Below are positions 1 to 5,826 of a stretch of 5,826 nt of DNA, in pieces. This DNA comes from Bacillota bacterium (GTDB taxonomy: Bacteria; Bacillota_G; SHA-98; UBA4971). Below the pieces are notes generated by a model. The model made no database searches and was not told the DNA's origin. It saw only the letters and a list, made by a program, of their open reading frames with translations. The stretch is taken from assembly GCA_012512055.1 (NCBI GenBank), contig JAAZEW010000151.1:1-5826 (forward strand), read 5' to 3'. Position numbers and translations under genes: made by a program. Positions within the stretch are counted from its first letter, which is position 1. The number at the start of each line of letters is the position of its first letter.

Positions 1-1313
1 ACCCTTGGGTCACCAAGTCCCAGGAAACTAAGGGAGGCCTCTGTCAATATTGCTGACGGGATGCGAAGCACCATGCCGGCAAATACAAGAGGCAGTACGT
101 TAGGCAGTATATGAACAAGCATTACGTAAGCGTCGGACGCGCCTGATGCTTTGGCAGATTCCACAAATACGCGCTCCCTTAATGACAGAGTCTGTGAGCG
201 AACCAACCTTGCTGTTCCCATCCAGGCGAACGCGGAAATCAAAAGGACGATGTTCCACACGCTCTTTCCAAGTATTGCACCGAGGATTATGAGGATCGGC
301 AAAGTGGGAATGGCCATAAGAACGTCAACAACCCTCATCATAAACTCATCAACGACTCCGCCCAGATAGCCACATATTATTCCCACTGCAGTCCCTACAG
401 CCACTGAAATGGCAGCAGCCGAAAGGCCGATAGAAAGCGATATTCTTGTGCCATATACGAGCTGAGTCCAGAGGTCTGAGCCCATATGATCTGCGCCGAG
501 CAGGCCGTGTACCATGCCAGGGATATAGAACTCCGCGTTACTGATGTATACGCGCGTCGGCTCTTCTCCGGAAGTGGATCTCGCTCGCAGTATAAGCCTG
601 TAGTCTCCCTTAGATGAAAAGATTTTCGGAGCAGGGTCGTCAAAAATCGTAAGGCCTAACCTCTGTTTGAGAGTCAAGTCTCTTGAGTCCACTCTGGCAG
701 GCTGATTACTAAGAGCGCCTGAATACGACTTTCCCCATAGACTATACTCTTTCCCCCCGGGTGTCTCCACTACGCACTCCAGTTCCGTCTTGGAGTCGGG
801 GGATGCGTCTATCCAGTAATTGAAGGTCGCTCCGAAGGTTTTTGGCGGGCTGAAATTGTACGCTATGGGATATGAAAGCTCAACAACACTCTTCTCCGGC
901 TCTTCTTGATATTCCTCAACTTCAAGAAGGCCGGTTTCATCTTCAGGGATACCCTCATCTCTTGGCACAGGTTCAAACTCAATAACACTGACCGTAGCGC
1001 CTTCCGCCTCTTCTGCGACAAGTTTCCCCCCTGTCGCCTCGCTGACCGCCCACTCGTCGGGACCAAGAGTTGTCCTGATAGTCGAAGGCGCATCATCATA
1101 CTTCGGCAGAATAGATCTGAACCAAATAGGAGCAGCTATCCTATCAGCCAAAAGAATCTGCTTGGGATTGTACGGGGTTAAAAACGGAGCAAAGATTGCG
1201 ACAAAAACATAAACAGCCACCATGGACAGTCCAACCATGCCCAAGGGCTTACGCCTGTATTGCTCCCAAAACGTCGGCGCGCTTATTCCCGTTTGCGTCT
1301 TGTTCTTGCTCAT
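1..1313 (-). CDS. dppC: DppC/OppC-type ABC permease with a large extracytoplasmic insertion, partial (3' end outside window)
   Basis: This is the second inner-membrane permease subunit of a peptide/nickel-type importer. The window holds 437 complete codons from the ATG at 1313, with no in-frame stop down to base 1. Residues 14-50 have the family's N-terminus (FWEQYRRKPLGMVGLSM, then a first membrane helix ending in APFLTPYNP). Residues 273-296 carry the conserved GADHMGSDLWTQLVYG segment before helix 2. Helices follow at about 293-316, 328-346, 352-368 and 401-420. The EAA-type ATPase-coupling loop is at about 383-410 (VFVESAKASGAS...HILPNVLP), and the family block SFLGLGDP lies at the edge. 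Between helix 1 and the GAD motif are about 210 residues, where ordinary relatives have only a few dozen; residues 101-140 contain 16 acidic residues and one basic, and the rest looks beta-rich. The start overlaps the dppB stop as ATGA, implying translational coupling. A GGAGGGTGGAG purine tract precedes it. Substrate is unknown; the symbol denotes the family only. Confidence 0.93.
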   Translation of the reverse strand, partial: MSKNKTQTGISAPTFWEQYRRKPLGMVGLSMVAVYVFVAIFAPFLTPYNPKQILLADRIAAPIWFRSILPKYDDAPSTIRTTLGPDEWAVSEATGGKLVAEEAEGATVSVIEFEPVPRDEGIPEDETGLLEVEEYQEEPEKSVVELSYPIAYNFSPPKTFGATFNYWIDASPDSKTELECVVETPGGKEYSLWGKSYSGALSNQPARVDSRDLTLKQRLGLTIFDDPAPKIFSSKGDYRLILRARSTSGEEPTRVYISNAEFYIPGMVHGLLGADHMGSDLWTQLVYGTRISLSIGLSAAAISVAVGTAVGIICGYLGGVVDEFMMRVVDVLMAIPTLPILIILGAILGKSVWNIVLLISAFAWMGTARLVRSQTLSLRERVFVESAKASGASDAYVMLVHILPNVLPLVFAGMVLRIPSAILTEASLSFLGLGDPR

Positions 1314-2293
1314 TTTGCTCCACCCTCCCCTACCCGGATCCTGGGATCCACGATTCCGTACACAATGTCAGCCGCAAGATTGCAAATTACAACCGCTAAA
1401 GCAATAAGGTAAAATGCCCCTTGTGCAGCAGGGTAGTCCTGCATCATAACTGCGTCCATTAGGTACTTGCCCACTCCGTGCCAAGAGAAGATAGTCTCTG
1501 TAATGACAGCGCCTGACACCATCCCGGGCAAAGCCCCAAATATCAATGTGACAATAGGAGGCAGGACACTTCTTAGAGCATGGTGGCGCAAAACTGTGTT
1601 TTCCGGCAAGCCCTTTGCCCTGGCAGTGACAATGTAATCCTGACCGAGGGCCTCAAGCATTGTATTACGTGTATAAAGAGCCCATGAGCCGAAAGCCACG
1701 ATTACATTGCTCCCTGCAGGCAATATCAAGTGATGAATCCTGTCTAAGAATTGCAGCAAGAATCCGTCAGGCGGTGGCGCGCTCATAGTACCATGTATCG
1801 GCAAAATGGGTATATAGTAGCCAAATAACATCAATAGCAGCAATTGTATCCAGAACGACGGCACCGCAAAAGCAAAGAGGCCGGCTCCTGTTACGAAGTT
1901 GTCGCCGAATGTCCCTCTTCTCGACGCAGTATAGACCCCTACTGAAATACCGATAATGGTCGTGAAAGTAAAACTTGTCAAGAACAGCACCATGGTATTG
2001 GGGAGTCGTTCCTTCAGTTCATTCACCACAGGCCTTCTTGTAGAGAAAGAAAGCCCTAAATCGAATTTCAGTAAATTGCCGACGTACTTGAAGTACTGTA
2101 CAATGGGTGGATCGTCAAGACCGAACTGCCTCTTGAGTTCAGCGATGGCTTCCGGAGTAAAGTTGATGTCTATTATCATTTTTGTGGCATCCCCGGGCAT
2201 AAGGCGAAAGATAGCGAAGTTGAACGTCATGATAACAAACAGCACTATCACTGCATAGCCCAGTCTTCGCAATAGATACCTTGAAAAGCCCAA
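1310..2293 (-). CDS. dppB: DppB/OppB-type ABC transporter permease
   Basis: This 327-residue protein, a normal length for the family, is the first permease subunit of the importer. Its N-terminus (GFSRYLLRRLGYAVIVLFV, then FRLMPGDA at 29-36) is the standard DppB opening with membrane helix 1. Residues 53-90 hold the usual amphipathic loop (LKRQFGLDDPP, then DLGLSFSTRRPV). Further helices lie at about 101-122, 134-157, 189-208, 243-265 and 290-315. The EAA-type loop that contacts the ATPase is at 214-246 (ARAKGLPENTVLRHHALRSVLPP). The C-terminal family signature is ETIFSWHGVGKYL (266-278) followed by DPRIR (316-320). The start codon is TTG; the alignment of the N-terminus with the family and a GAGGTG ribosome-binding site 7 bases upstream support it. 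The gene follows the binding-protein gene after 147 bases and overlaps the dppC start by four bases. No unusual insertion is visible, unlike in its partner. Substrate cannot be assigned from sequence. Confidence 0.95.
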   Translation of the reverse strand: MGFSRYLLRRLGYAVIVLFVIMTFNFAIFRLMPGDATKMIIDINFTPEAIAELKRQFGLDDPPIVQYFKYVGNLLKFDLGLSFSTRRPVVNELKERLPNTMVLFLTSFTFTTIIGISVGVYTASRRGTFGDNFVTGAGLFAFAVPSFWIQLLLLMLFGYYIPILPIHGTMSAPPPDGFLLQFLDRIHHLILPAGSNVIVAFGSWALYTRNTMLEALGQDYIVTARAKGLPENTVLRHHALRSVLPPIVTLIFGALPGMVSGAVITETIFSWHGVGKYLMDAVMMQDYPAAQGAFYLIALAVVICNLAADIVYGIVDPRIRVGEGGAK

Positions 2294-2300
2294 ACAACCT

Positions 2301-2306
2301 CACCTC
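2301..2306 (-). promoter_or_regulatory. Shine-Dalgarno of dppB, supports a TTG start
   Basis: Minus strand reads GAGGTGAGG ahead of the TTG at 2293-2291. The GAGGTG core leaves a 7-base spacer. No ATG or GTG gives the family N-terminus, so TTG is the likely start, possibly lowering translation of the permease relative to the binding protein. Confidence 0.7.
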
Positions 2307-2356
2307 ACTAACGTAACCTGGCCGGTCAACGCAGCGGTTACCAGCCCCTACCTAAT

Positions 2357-2386
2357 TCCGCCGCCCCGGAAGCCCGGGGCGGCGGA
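2357..2386 (-). terminator. strong intergenic stem-loop between binding-protein and permease genes (no U-tract)
   Basis: The arms TCCGCCGCCCCGG (2357-2369) and CCGGGGCGGCGGA (2374-2386) are perfectly complementary: 13 bp, almost all G:C, with a 4-base loop. It lies 54 bases after the binding-protein stop and about 50 bases before the dppB ribosome-binding site. In the direction of transcription the bases after it (ATTAGGTAGG) are not T-rich, so a complete intrinsic terminator is unlikely. Stable hairpins at this place in binding-protein operons (the malE-malF gap is the classic case) protect the upstream message and give more binding protein than permease. That role is inferred here. A weaker stem (GTAACC 2313-2318 with GGTTAC 2336-2341) lies between it and dppB. 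Confidence 0.75.
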
Positions 2387-2440
2387 TATGTTCCAGGTAT
2401 TACTCTCTATTCATGTCACTCCTACCGGATGCATCCCTTC

Positions 2441-4126
2441 TTACTTAGGCAGTCTCCAGTAGATTGGGTTCTTCTTCAGTCTGACATACTCGCCTACCTT
2501 ATACTGATCCAGGATGAACGGGCCATGTCCGATAACCTTCGTGAGGCCCGGAACTTCCGGGTGAGCCTCAAGCCACGGCTCGAAGGTCTTGTAGTCTTCT
2601 ACGTCCTTCCAGATCCATTCAGGCAGGAAGCAGTCGTCGGCTCTGTACAGATGCCAGTAGCTCTCGTTCGCAAAGTACACCTTGGCAGTATACTCATCAG
2701 GGGTCTCCACCTTAACGATGTACTCTACGTTGGAAATGTATCTCGGAACCTTGTTATCACGCAGGTACTCGATGGTAAACTTGATATCTGCGGAGGTGAA
2801 AGGAGTAGTGTCTTGCCACTTGATGCCTTTCTCCAGATACCATGTGATAACAGTGCCCTTCTTGCCGGGTTCAGGCTCCCAAGTGCCAATTTCCCAGCTC
2901 TTGGCCATCCACGGAATGTCTTCCATGGTCTCAGGGTGGACTTCCAGTAACCCGTCGTAGAGCCTGCCGAGAACTTCCCACTCGTAAGCGCTGCTTGCGG
3001 TGCATGGGTTAAGGACTTTTGGCTCTTCCATGAGCAGCCAGCGGACTGTGCCGCCTTTGCCCTTGACCGGTTTGATGTTGAGAGTCGTCCATTTGTTGGT
3101 GTAGTTGGCTGCGCCATAACCATGCATTGGGACGTAACCTGTGAACCTGTCTTTACGGAAGGCGTCCATGTAAGGTCTGGAGTATAGCACAGTATACGGC
3201 TGCCGTCTGGCAAGGATGACCTGAGCCTCGTCAGCCGCCTTCTTCGCGACTTCCTCATTAGGCGCATAATAGAGATTATCAAGGATCTTATCCAGTTCAG
3301 GGTCACGGATACCCGGTCTGTTGTACCCGGCTTCAATGTCATTAGATGAATGGAAGAAGTTATGTAGCGAGGTAGGTAGACGGCTCAGGCTCCACGCCAA
3401 CATATACATGTCAAACTCTGCCATATCCAGTTTATCCAGCATAACCGGGAAATCCATTGGCTCCGGCTCTATGGGCAGGTTTATTGCCTGGCACGCTTCG
3501 GCAATGATCTTGCCAAGCTCGGCTGAAGTCGGAGCAACTTCGTATGTAGGTGTAAAGATAGTCATCTTCCGAAGCGGTTTTCCTGTCTTCGGATCAAGTC
3601 GAATTCCGGTGGCCGGATCTACCGTGTAGCCGGCTGCATCCAACAACTTCTTCGCCTCTTCCGGATTATACGGGAAGCGTGGTATATCTTCCTTATAGAA
3701 CGCGTTGGACGGAGGCAAGAAAGCAGCCAGCGGCAACATGTAACCCTCAAAGAGAGTCTGGATGATATTGTCACGGTCCACAACGTGCGCGATGGCCTGA
3801 CGGAGAACGTCTGCATCAAGAGGCTCACGCCTCATGTTGTAGCATAGATAGAACATATGGAAACCATAGTTCATCGTAATCTCCGCACTGGGATTGGCTT
3901 TCACCTTATTGAGGTCGGCAGGCCTTGTCAATCCGGGATATACATCGATGTCACCACGCATGAATGCGATAAGCTGCGCCTCAGCGTCTTTAATAATTGG
4001 CATGATAATCTGGTCTACGTTTGGCCCGTAGGGTTCCCACTTGACCTGCCCTGCAGTGACGGTCCCGTACGTCATAGCCAGAATCAGGCAAATGGCAACA
4101 GGCAAAAGGAACCTTCTTAACTTCAC
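2441..4126 (-). CDS. extracellular solute-binding protein, family 5 (peptide/nickel type), circularly permuted
   Basis: This is the extracytoplasmic receptor of the importer, 561 residues from the GTG at 4126. That start has AAGGAGGT 6 bases upstream; an in-frame ATG at 4147 would have to read through this ribosome-binding site. Residues 1-25 form a signal peptide (basic KLRR, hydrophobic FLLPVAICLILAM, likely cut after TVTA) without a lipobox Cys. Family 5 motifs are all present but in a rotated order. Residues 29-353 carry what normally follows the NPxYW motif: PNVDQIIMPIIKDAEAQL, RGDIDVYPG, the DVLRQAIAHVVDRDNII block, YNPEEAKKLLDAAGY, and the usual C-terminal YGAANYTNKWTTLNIKP. After a VKGKG linker, residues 359-557 carry the usual N-terminus: GTVRW, EPKVLNP, YEWEVLGRLYDGLL, IPWMAKSW, GIKWQDTTPFTSADIKFTIEY, GHGPFILDQY and KNPIYW. 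Total length equals one ordinary receptor, so nothing is lost or duplicated. It heads the transporter operon. Ligand is unknown. Confidence 0.93.
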   Translation of the reverse strand: MKLRRFLLPVAICLILAMTYGTVTAGQVKWEPYGPNVDQIIMPIIKDAEAQLIAFMRGDIDVYPGLTRPADLNKVKANPSAEITMNYGFHMFYLCYNMRREPLDADVLRQAIAHVVDRDNIIQTLFEGYMLPLAAFLPPSNAFYKEDIPRFPYNPEEAKKLLDAAGYTVDPATGIRLDPKTGKPLRKMTIFTPTYEVAPTSAELGKIIAEACQAINLPIEPEPMDFPVMLDKLDMAEFDMYMLAWSLSRLPTSLHNFFHSSNDIEAGYNRPGIRDPELDKILDNLYYAPNEEVAKKAADEAQVILARRQPYTVLYSRPYMDAFRKDRFTGYVPMHGYGAANYTNKWTTLNIKPVKGKGGTVRWLLMEEPKVLNPCTASSAYEWEVLGRLYDGLLEVHPETMEDIPWMAKSWEIGTWEPEPGKKGTVITWYLEKGIKWQDTTPFTSADIKFTIEYLRDNKVPRYISNVEYIVKVETPDEYTAKVYFANESYWHLYRADDCFLPEWIWKDVEDYKTFEPWLEAHPEVPGLTKVIGHGPFILDQYKVGEYVRLKKNPIYWRLPK

Positions 4127-4132
4127 GATTCT

Positions 4133-4140
4133 ACCTCCTT
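4133..4140 (-). promoter_or_regulatory. Shine-Dalgarno of the solute-binding protein gene, decides its start
   Basis: The minus strand has AAGGAGGT, a full match to the anti-Shine-Dalgarno, with a 6-base spacer (AGAATC) to GTG at 4126-4124. It lies inside the extension that an ATG start at 4147 would add (MTEGGRI), and the resulting n-region KLRR is typical for a signal peptide. GTG is therefore preferred. Confidence 0.88.
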
Positions 4141-4150
4141 CAGTCATGTT

Positions 4151-4160
4151 GTCTTAAGAC
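4151..4160. promoter_or_regulatory. 10-bp perfect palindrome GTCTTAAGAC in the transporter leader
   Basis: GTCTTAAGAC reads the same on both strands and lies 24 bases upstream of the GTG start, just before the ribosome-binding site. It might be a regulator half-site pair or could occur by chance. No function is established. Confidence 0.3.
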
Positions 4161-4228
4161 CAATCAAGCGTAAATACTCCTCAACACTCATACGACTCAT
4201 TTGGGGCTAGGTACCACCCCCTTGACGG

Positions 4229-4249
4229 TTGCTTACATATATTAAGCAA
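4229..4249. promoter_or_regulatory. candidate operator: inverted repeat TTGCTTA-N7-TAAGCAA
   Basis: Two perfectly complementary 7-bp arms, TTGCTTA (4229-4235) and TAAGCAA (4243-4249), flank CATATAT. The 21-bp dyad lies about 100 bases upstream of the binding-protein start in the only plausible promoter zone for the operon, and its minus strand contains a -10-like TAATAT. The size and spacing (arm centres 14 bp apart) fit a dimeric helix-turn-helix regulator. The regulator family cannot be named from this, and a regulator gene is not in the window. Confidence 0.45.
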
Positions 4250-4481
4250 ATAACTTTACCTTGCTTGCCCAGATATTTTCTAAATACCTACAAAAAGGTT
4301 AGCCATGCAAGGCACAGTATACATTTCCACATAATCTTTGAAATCCCTTCTTTTTCTCAAGCGCAATATGGCATGTGTTAGCAAGCTTGAGTCGATCATA
4401 TCCGAATATATCCTATATTGCCGGCACCGGTCTGACATAGCTTCAGGTCTTTGGCGCTCCGCGGGATTCAGAAGAGGTTCG

Positions 4482-5826
4482 TTACCCTGAAAAATTAGGG
4501 ATATTCCCATGTATGGAGCCGGCTACTATACTCGGAATATTGCCCCTAACATCCACACGCCCTTCAATTGTCACCATAGGCGTAGTGAATATTACGCCTT
4601 TACACTGTTTATATACATTCTCAAAGACAGTAACGTCAATAAGCCCGGTTTCATCCTCAAGGGAAAAGAACACAACAATCTTACCGCTTCTTGTCGGCGG
4701 CCGGTGAGGCCTTATTACAAGCCCTGCTACCCTAACAGATGTCCCAATCGGCATCTTTCGGGCGCAGGATGTAGTAATCATATTATCCTTATTCAATCTG
4801 ACACGTTGTAATTCCATAGGATGCATAGTAGGATGGAGCCCGAGTATGTAAAATTCCCGCTTAAACTTCTCTCGCTCCGAAAAATCCTCTATCTGCGGCA
4901 GAATCACAGAGCCTCGCAATGCTTTTGGAACCGCCCATAACATTGCCCTACGGTTACTGTGGATGTTATCAAATGCCCCGCAAAGTATCAAGTTTTCAAG
5001 AATGTCCTGTGGTACGGATACGCGTCTGACAAAGTCAAAAAGAGAATCATACCCTGATTGCCCGCGAGACTTGATTATCTCCCGGGCAAGATCTTCCCCC
5101 ATGCCACGGACTTGTCTCAACCCTATACGTATAGCCTCATTTTCAACGGTAAACTCATATATGCTCTTATTTATGTCCACCGAAAGAATCCTGACTCCTC
5201 GCCTCCTTGCTTCAAGGCATATCGTATTAGCAGGATAAAACCCCATAGGTTGATTATTAAGTATAGCTGCGTAAAATTGGGCAGGGAAATGCCTTAGAAG
5301 ATAAGCTGTCTTGTACGACGTGTCAGCGAATGCAGCAGCATGAGCCTGACAAAAACCATAGCCTGCATAACCTACTATATAAGATAGAATAGTTTCTGCC
5401 ACATCCGGGGCAATTCCGTTCTTGATAGCCTTTTCCACAAACTCCTTACCTATCTCATCCATTTCCGTCCTGGAACGATGCCGGGTCATAACCTTCCTCA
5501 GCCGATCCGCTTCCCCCGGGGTAAAGCCTGCGACTTGACTTGCAATCTCTATTACTTGCTCCTGATAAAGCACTACTCCATAGGTTTTCTTAAGAATCTT
5601 TTCAAGAGAAGGATGAATATAAGTGACTTCCTCCAATCCTCTTCTTCTTGCAATAAAAGGTTCTACCATGTTCCCTTGGATAGGCCCCGGACGTATAAGG
5701 GCGATACTTGCGACTATATCCTCTATATCGCTTGCGCCCAAGCGTCCCTGAAGGGCTCTTTGCGCAGGGCTTTCCAACTGAAAAACACCGATTGTCTCGC
5801 CTTCGTTAACCATTTTGTACGTGGCA
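4482..5826 (-). CDS. dnaE: DNA polymerase III alpha-subunit-like (DnaE, probably DnaE2/ImuC-like), partial (5' end outside window)
   Basis: This is the C-terminal portion, about 447 codons, of a family C replicative or translesion DNA polymerase. The frame is open to the right edge (codons ATYK precede the internal Met at 5813); positions below count that Met as 1. Core motifs are GVFQLES (9-15), RPGPIQGNMVEPF (41-53), YGVVLYQEQV (78-87) and YGFCQAHAAAFA (152-163). NNQPMGFYP (186-194) and EARRRGVRIL (201-210) resemble error-prone DnaE2-type enzymes. A helix-hairpin-helix DNA-binding region is at about 226-282 (IRIGLRQVRGMGEDLAREI). A C-terminal OB fold spans about 359-432 (RVAGLVI, LEDETGLIDVTVF, TIEGRV), and the protein ends soon after it. 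The catalytic aspartates lie upstream, outside the window. Assignment to replicative DnaE1 or mutagenic DnaE2 is unsettled; the QPMGFYP motif favours DnaE2-like. No functional link with the transporter downstream is evident. Confidence 0.93.
   Translation of the reverse strand, partial: ATYKMVNEGETIGVFQLESPAQRALQGRLGASDIEDIVASIALIRPGPIQGNMVEPFIARRRGLEEVTYIHPSLEKILKKTYGVVLYQEQVIEIASQVAGFTPGEADRLRKVMTRHRSRTEMDEIGKEFVEKAIKNGIAPDVAETILSYIVGYAGYGFCQAHAAAFADTSYKTAYLLRHFPAQFYAAILNNQPMGFYPANTICLEARRRGVRILSVDINKSIYEFTVENEAIRIGLRQVRGMGEDLAREIIKSRGQSGYDSLFDFVRRVSVPQDILENLILCGAFDNIHSNRRAMLWAVPKALRGSVILPQIEDFSEREKFKREFYILGLHPTMHPMELQRVRLNKDNMITTSCARKMPIGTSVRVAGLVIRPHRPPTRSGKIVVFFSLEDETGLIDVTVFENVYKQCKGVIFTTPMVTIEGRVDVRGNIPSIVAGSIHGNIPNFSG

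Larger units (their letters stand above)
4127..4481. other. 355-base intergenic leader between dnaE and the transporter operon
   Basis: No convincing gene lies here. The minus-strand reading frame 4510-4280 (76 codons) has no ribosome-binding site, begins inside the dnaE end and shows no recognisable family. No clear intrinsic terminator follows dnaE: a TCAAGC...GCTTGA stem of 6 bp has a loop of over 20 bases and no T-run. No convincing -35/-10 pair stands out either. The operon promoter is presumably in the lower part, near the inverted repeat at 4229-4249, where AT-rich TAATAT-like sequence occurs. Readthrough from dnaE is possible but the length of the gap argues for a separate promoter. 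Confidence 0.6.

Noticed and set aside
2357..2386. Hairpin as a full rho-independent terminator
   Set aside because: No T-tract follows on either strand, and dppB downstream belongs to the same transporter.
2429..2950. 173-codon plus-strand reading frame
   Set aside because: It is antisense to the conserved receptor coding sequence and has no ribosome-binding site or family resemblance.
2725..3342. 205-codon minus-strand reading frame inside the binding-protein gene
   Set aside because: It lies in another frame of a gene with clear family motifs. Its Ser/Arg/Thr-rich translation has no recognisable domain.
2441..4126. Receptor gene read as two truncated genes or a pseudogene
   Set aside because: The frame is unbroken, all modules occur once, and the signal peptide and ribosome-binding site are intact. 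A permutation explains it better than decay.
4203..4222. GGGG...GGTACC...CCCC dyad in the leader
   Set aside because: The three bases on each side of the central GGTACC do not pair. It is too imperfect to call an operator.
4127..4481. Riboswitch, T-box or small RNA in the leader
   Set aside because: I see no recognisable conserved core or terminator/antiterminator pair. Only a covariance-model scan could settle it.
4280..4510. 76-codon minus-strand reading frame after dnaE
   Set aside because: It has no Shine-Dalgarno, begins inside the dnaE end, and shows no recognisable motif or membrane segment. It is probably chance.
1..5826. CRISPR array, insertion sequence, tRNA or rRNA
   Set aside because: There are no regularly spaced repeats, transposase motifs, terminal repeats or RNA gene signatures on either strand.

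Overview
The window holds the left part of a minus-strand ABC transporter operon of the dipeptide/oligopeptide/nickel type, preceded by the C-terminal 40% or so of a minus-strand DnaE-type DNA polymerase. All recognisable genes are on the minus strand, so transcription runs from high to low coordinates. The polymerase sequence and the (G+C) content, which looks intermediate by eye, point to a bacterium. The polymerase motifs recall Bacillota/Clostridia-like DnaE2-type proteins. The solute-binding protein has a type I signal peptide with no lipobox, which suits a cell with a periplasm better than a classical monoderm. I do not assign a genus.

Layout, in transcription order: (1) 5826-4482, dnaE-like polymerase, 5' end outside the window, covering the end of the catalytic core, the helix-hairpin-helix region and the C-terminal OB fold. 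(2) 4481-4127, a 355-base leader with no convincing gene, containing a perfect 7+7 bp inverted repeat, a 10-bp palindrome and a strong Shine-Dalgarno. (3) 4126-2441, a family 5 extracellular solute-binding protein. (4) A 147-base gap with a very strong GC-rich hairpin. (5) 2293-1310, a DppB-type permease with a TTG start. (6) 1313-1, a DppC-type permease that overlaps dppB by an ATGA junction and runs off the left edge. The ATPase genes (dppD/dppF type) would be expected further left.

The most notable observation is that the solute-binding protein appears to be circularly permuted. The block that normally forms its N-terminal half (from the first strand to the 'NPxYW' motif) lies at the C-terminus. 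The block that normally follows 'NPxYW' comes directly after the signal peptide. The old termini are joined by a short Lys/Gly linker. The second notable observation is that the partner DppC-type permease carries an extra domain of about 200 residues in its first extracytoplasmic loop, the face where the binding protein docks. Together they suggest a structurally divergent peptide-family importer in which receptor and permease may have changed together. That link is inference; the domain order and the insertion are read directly from the translated sequence.
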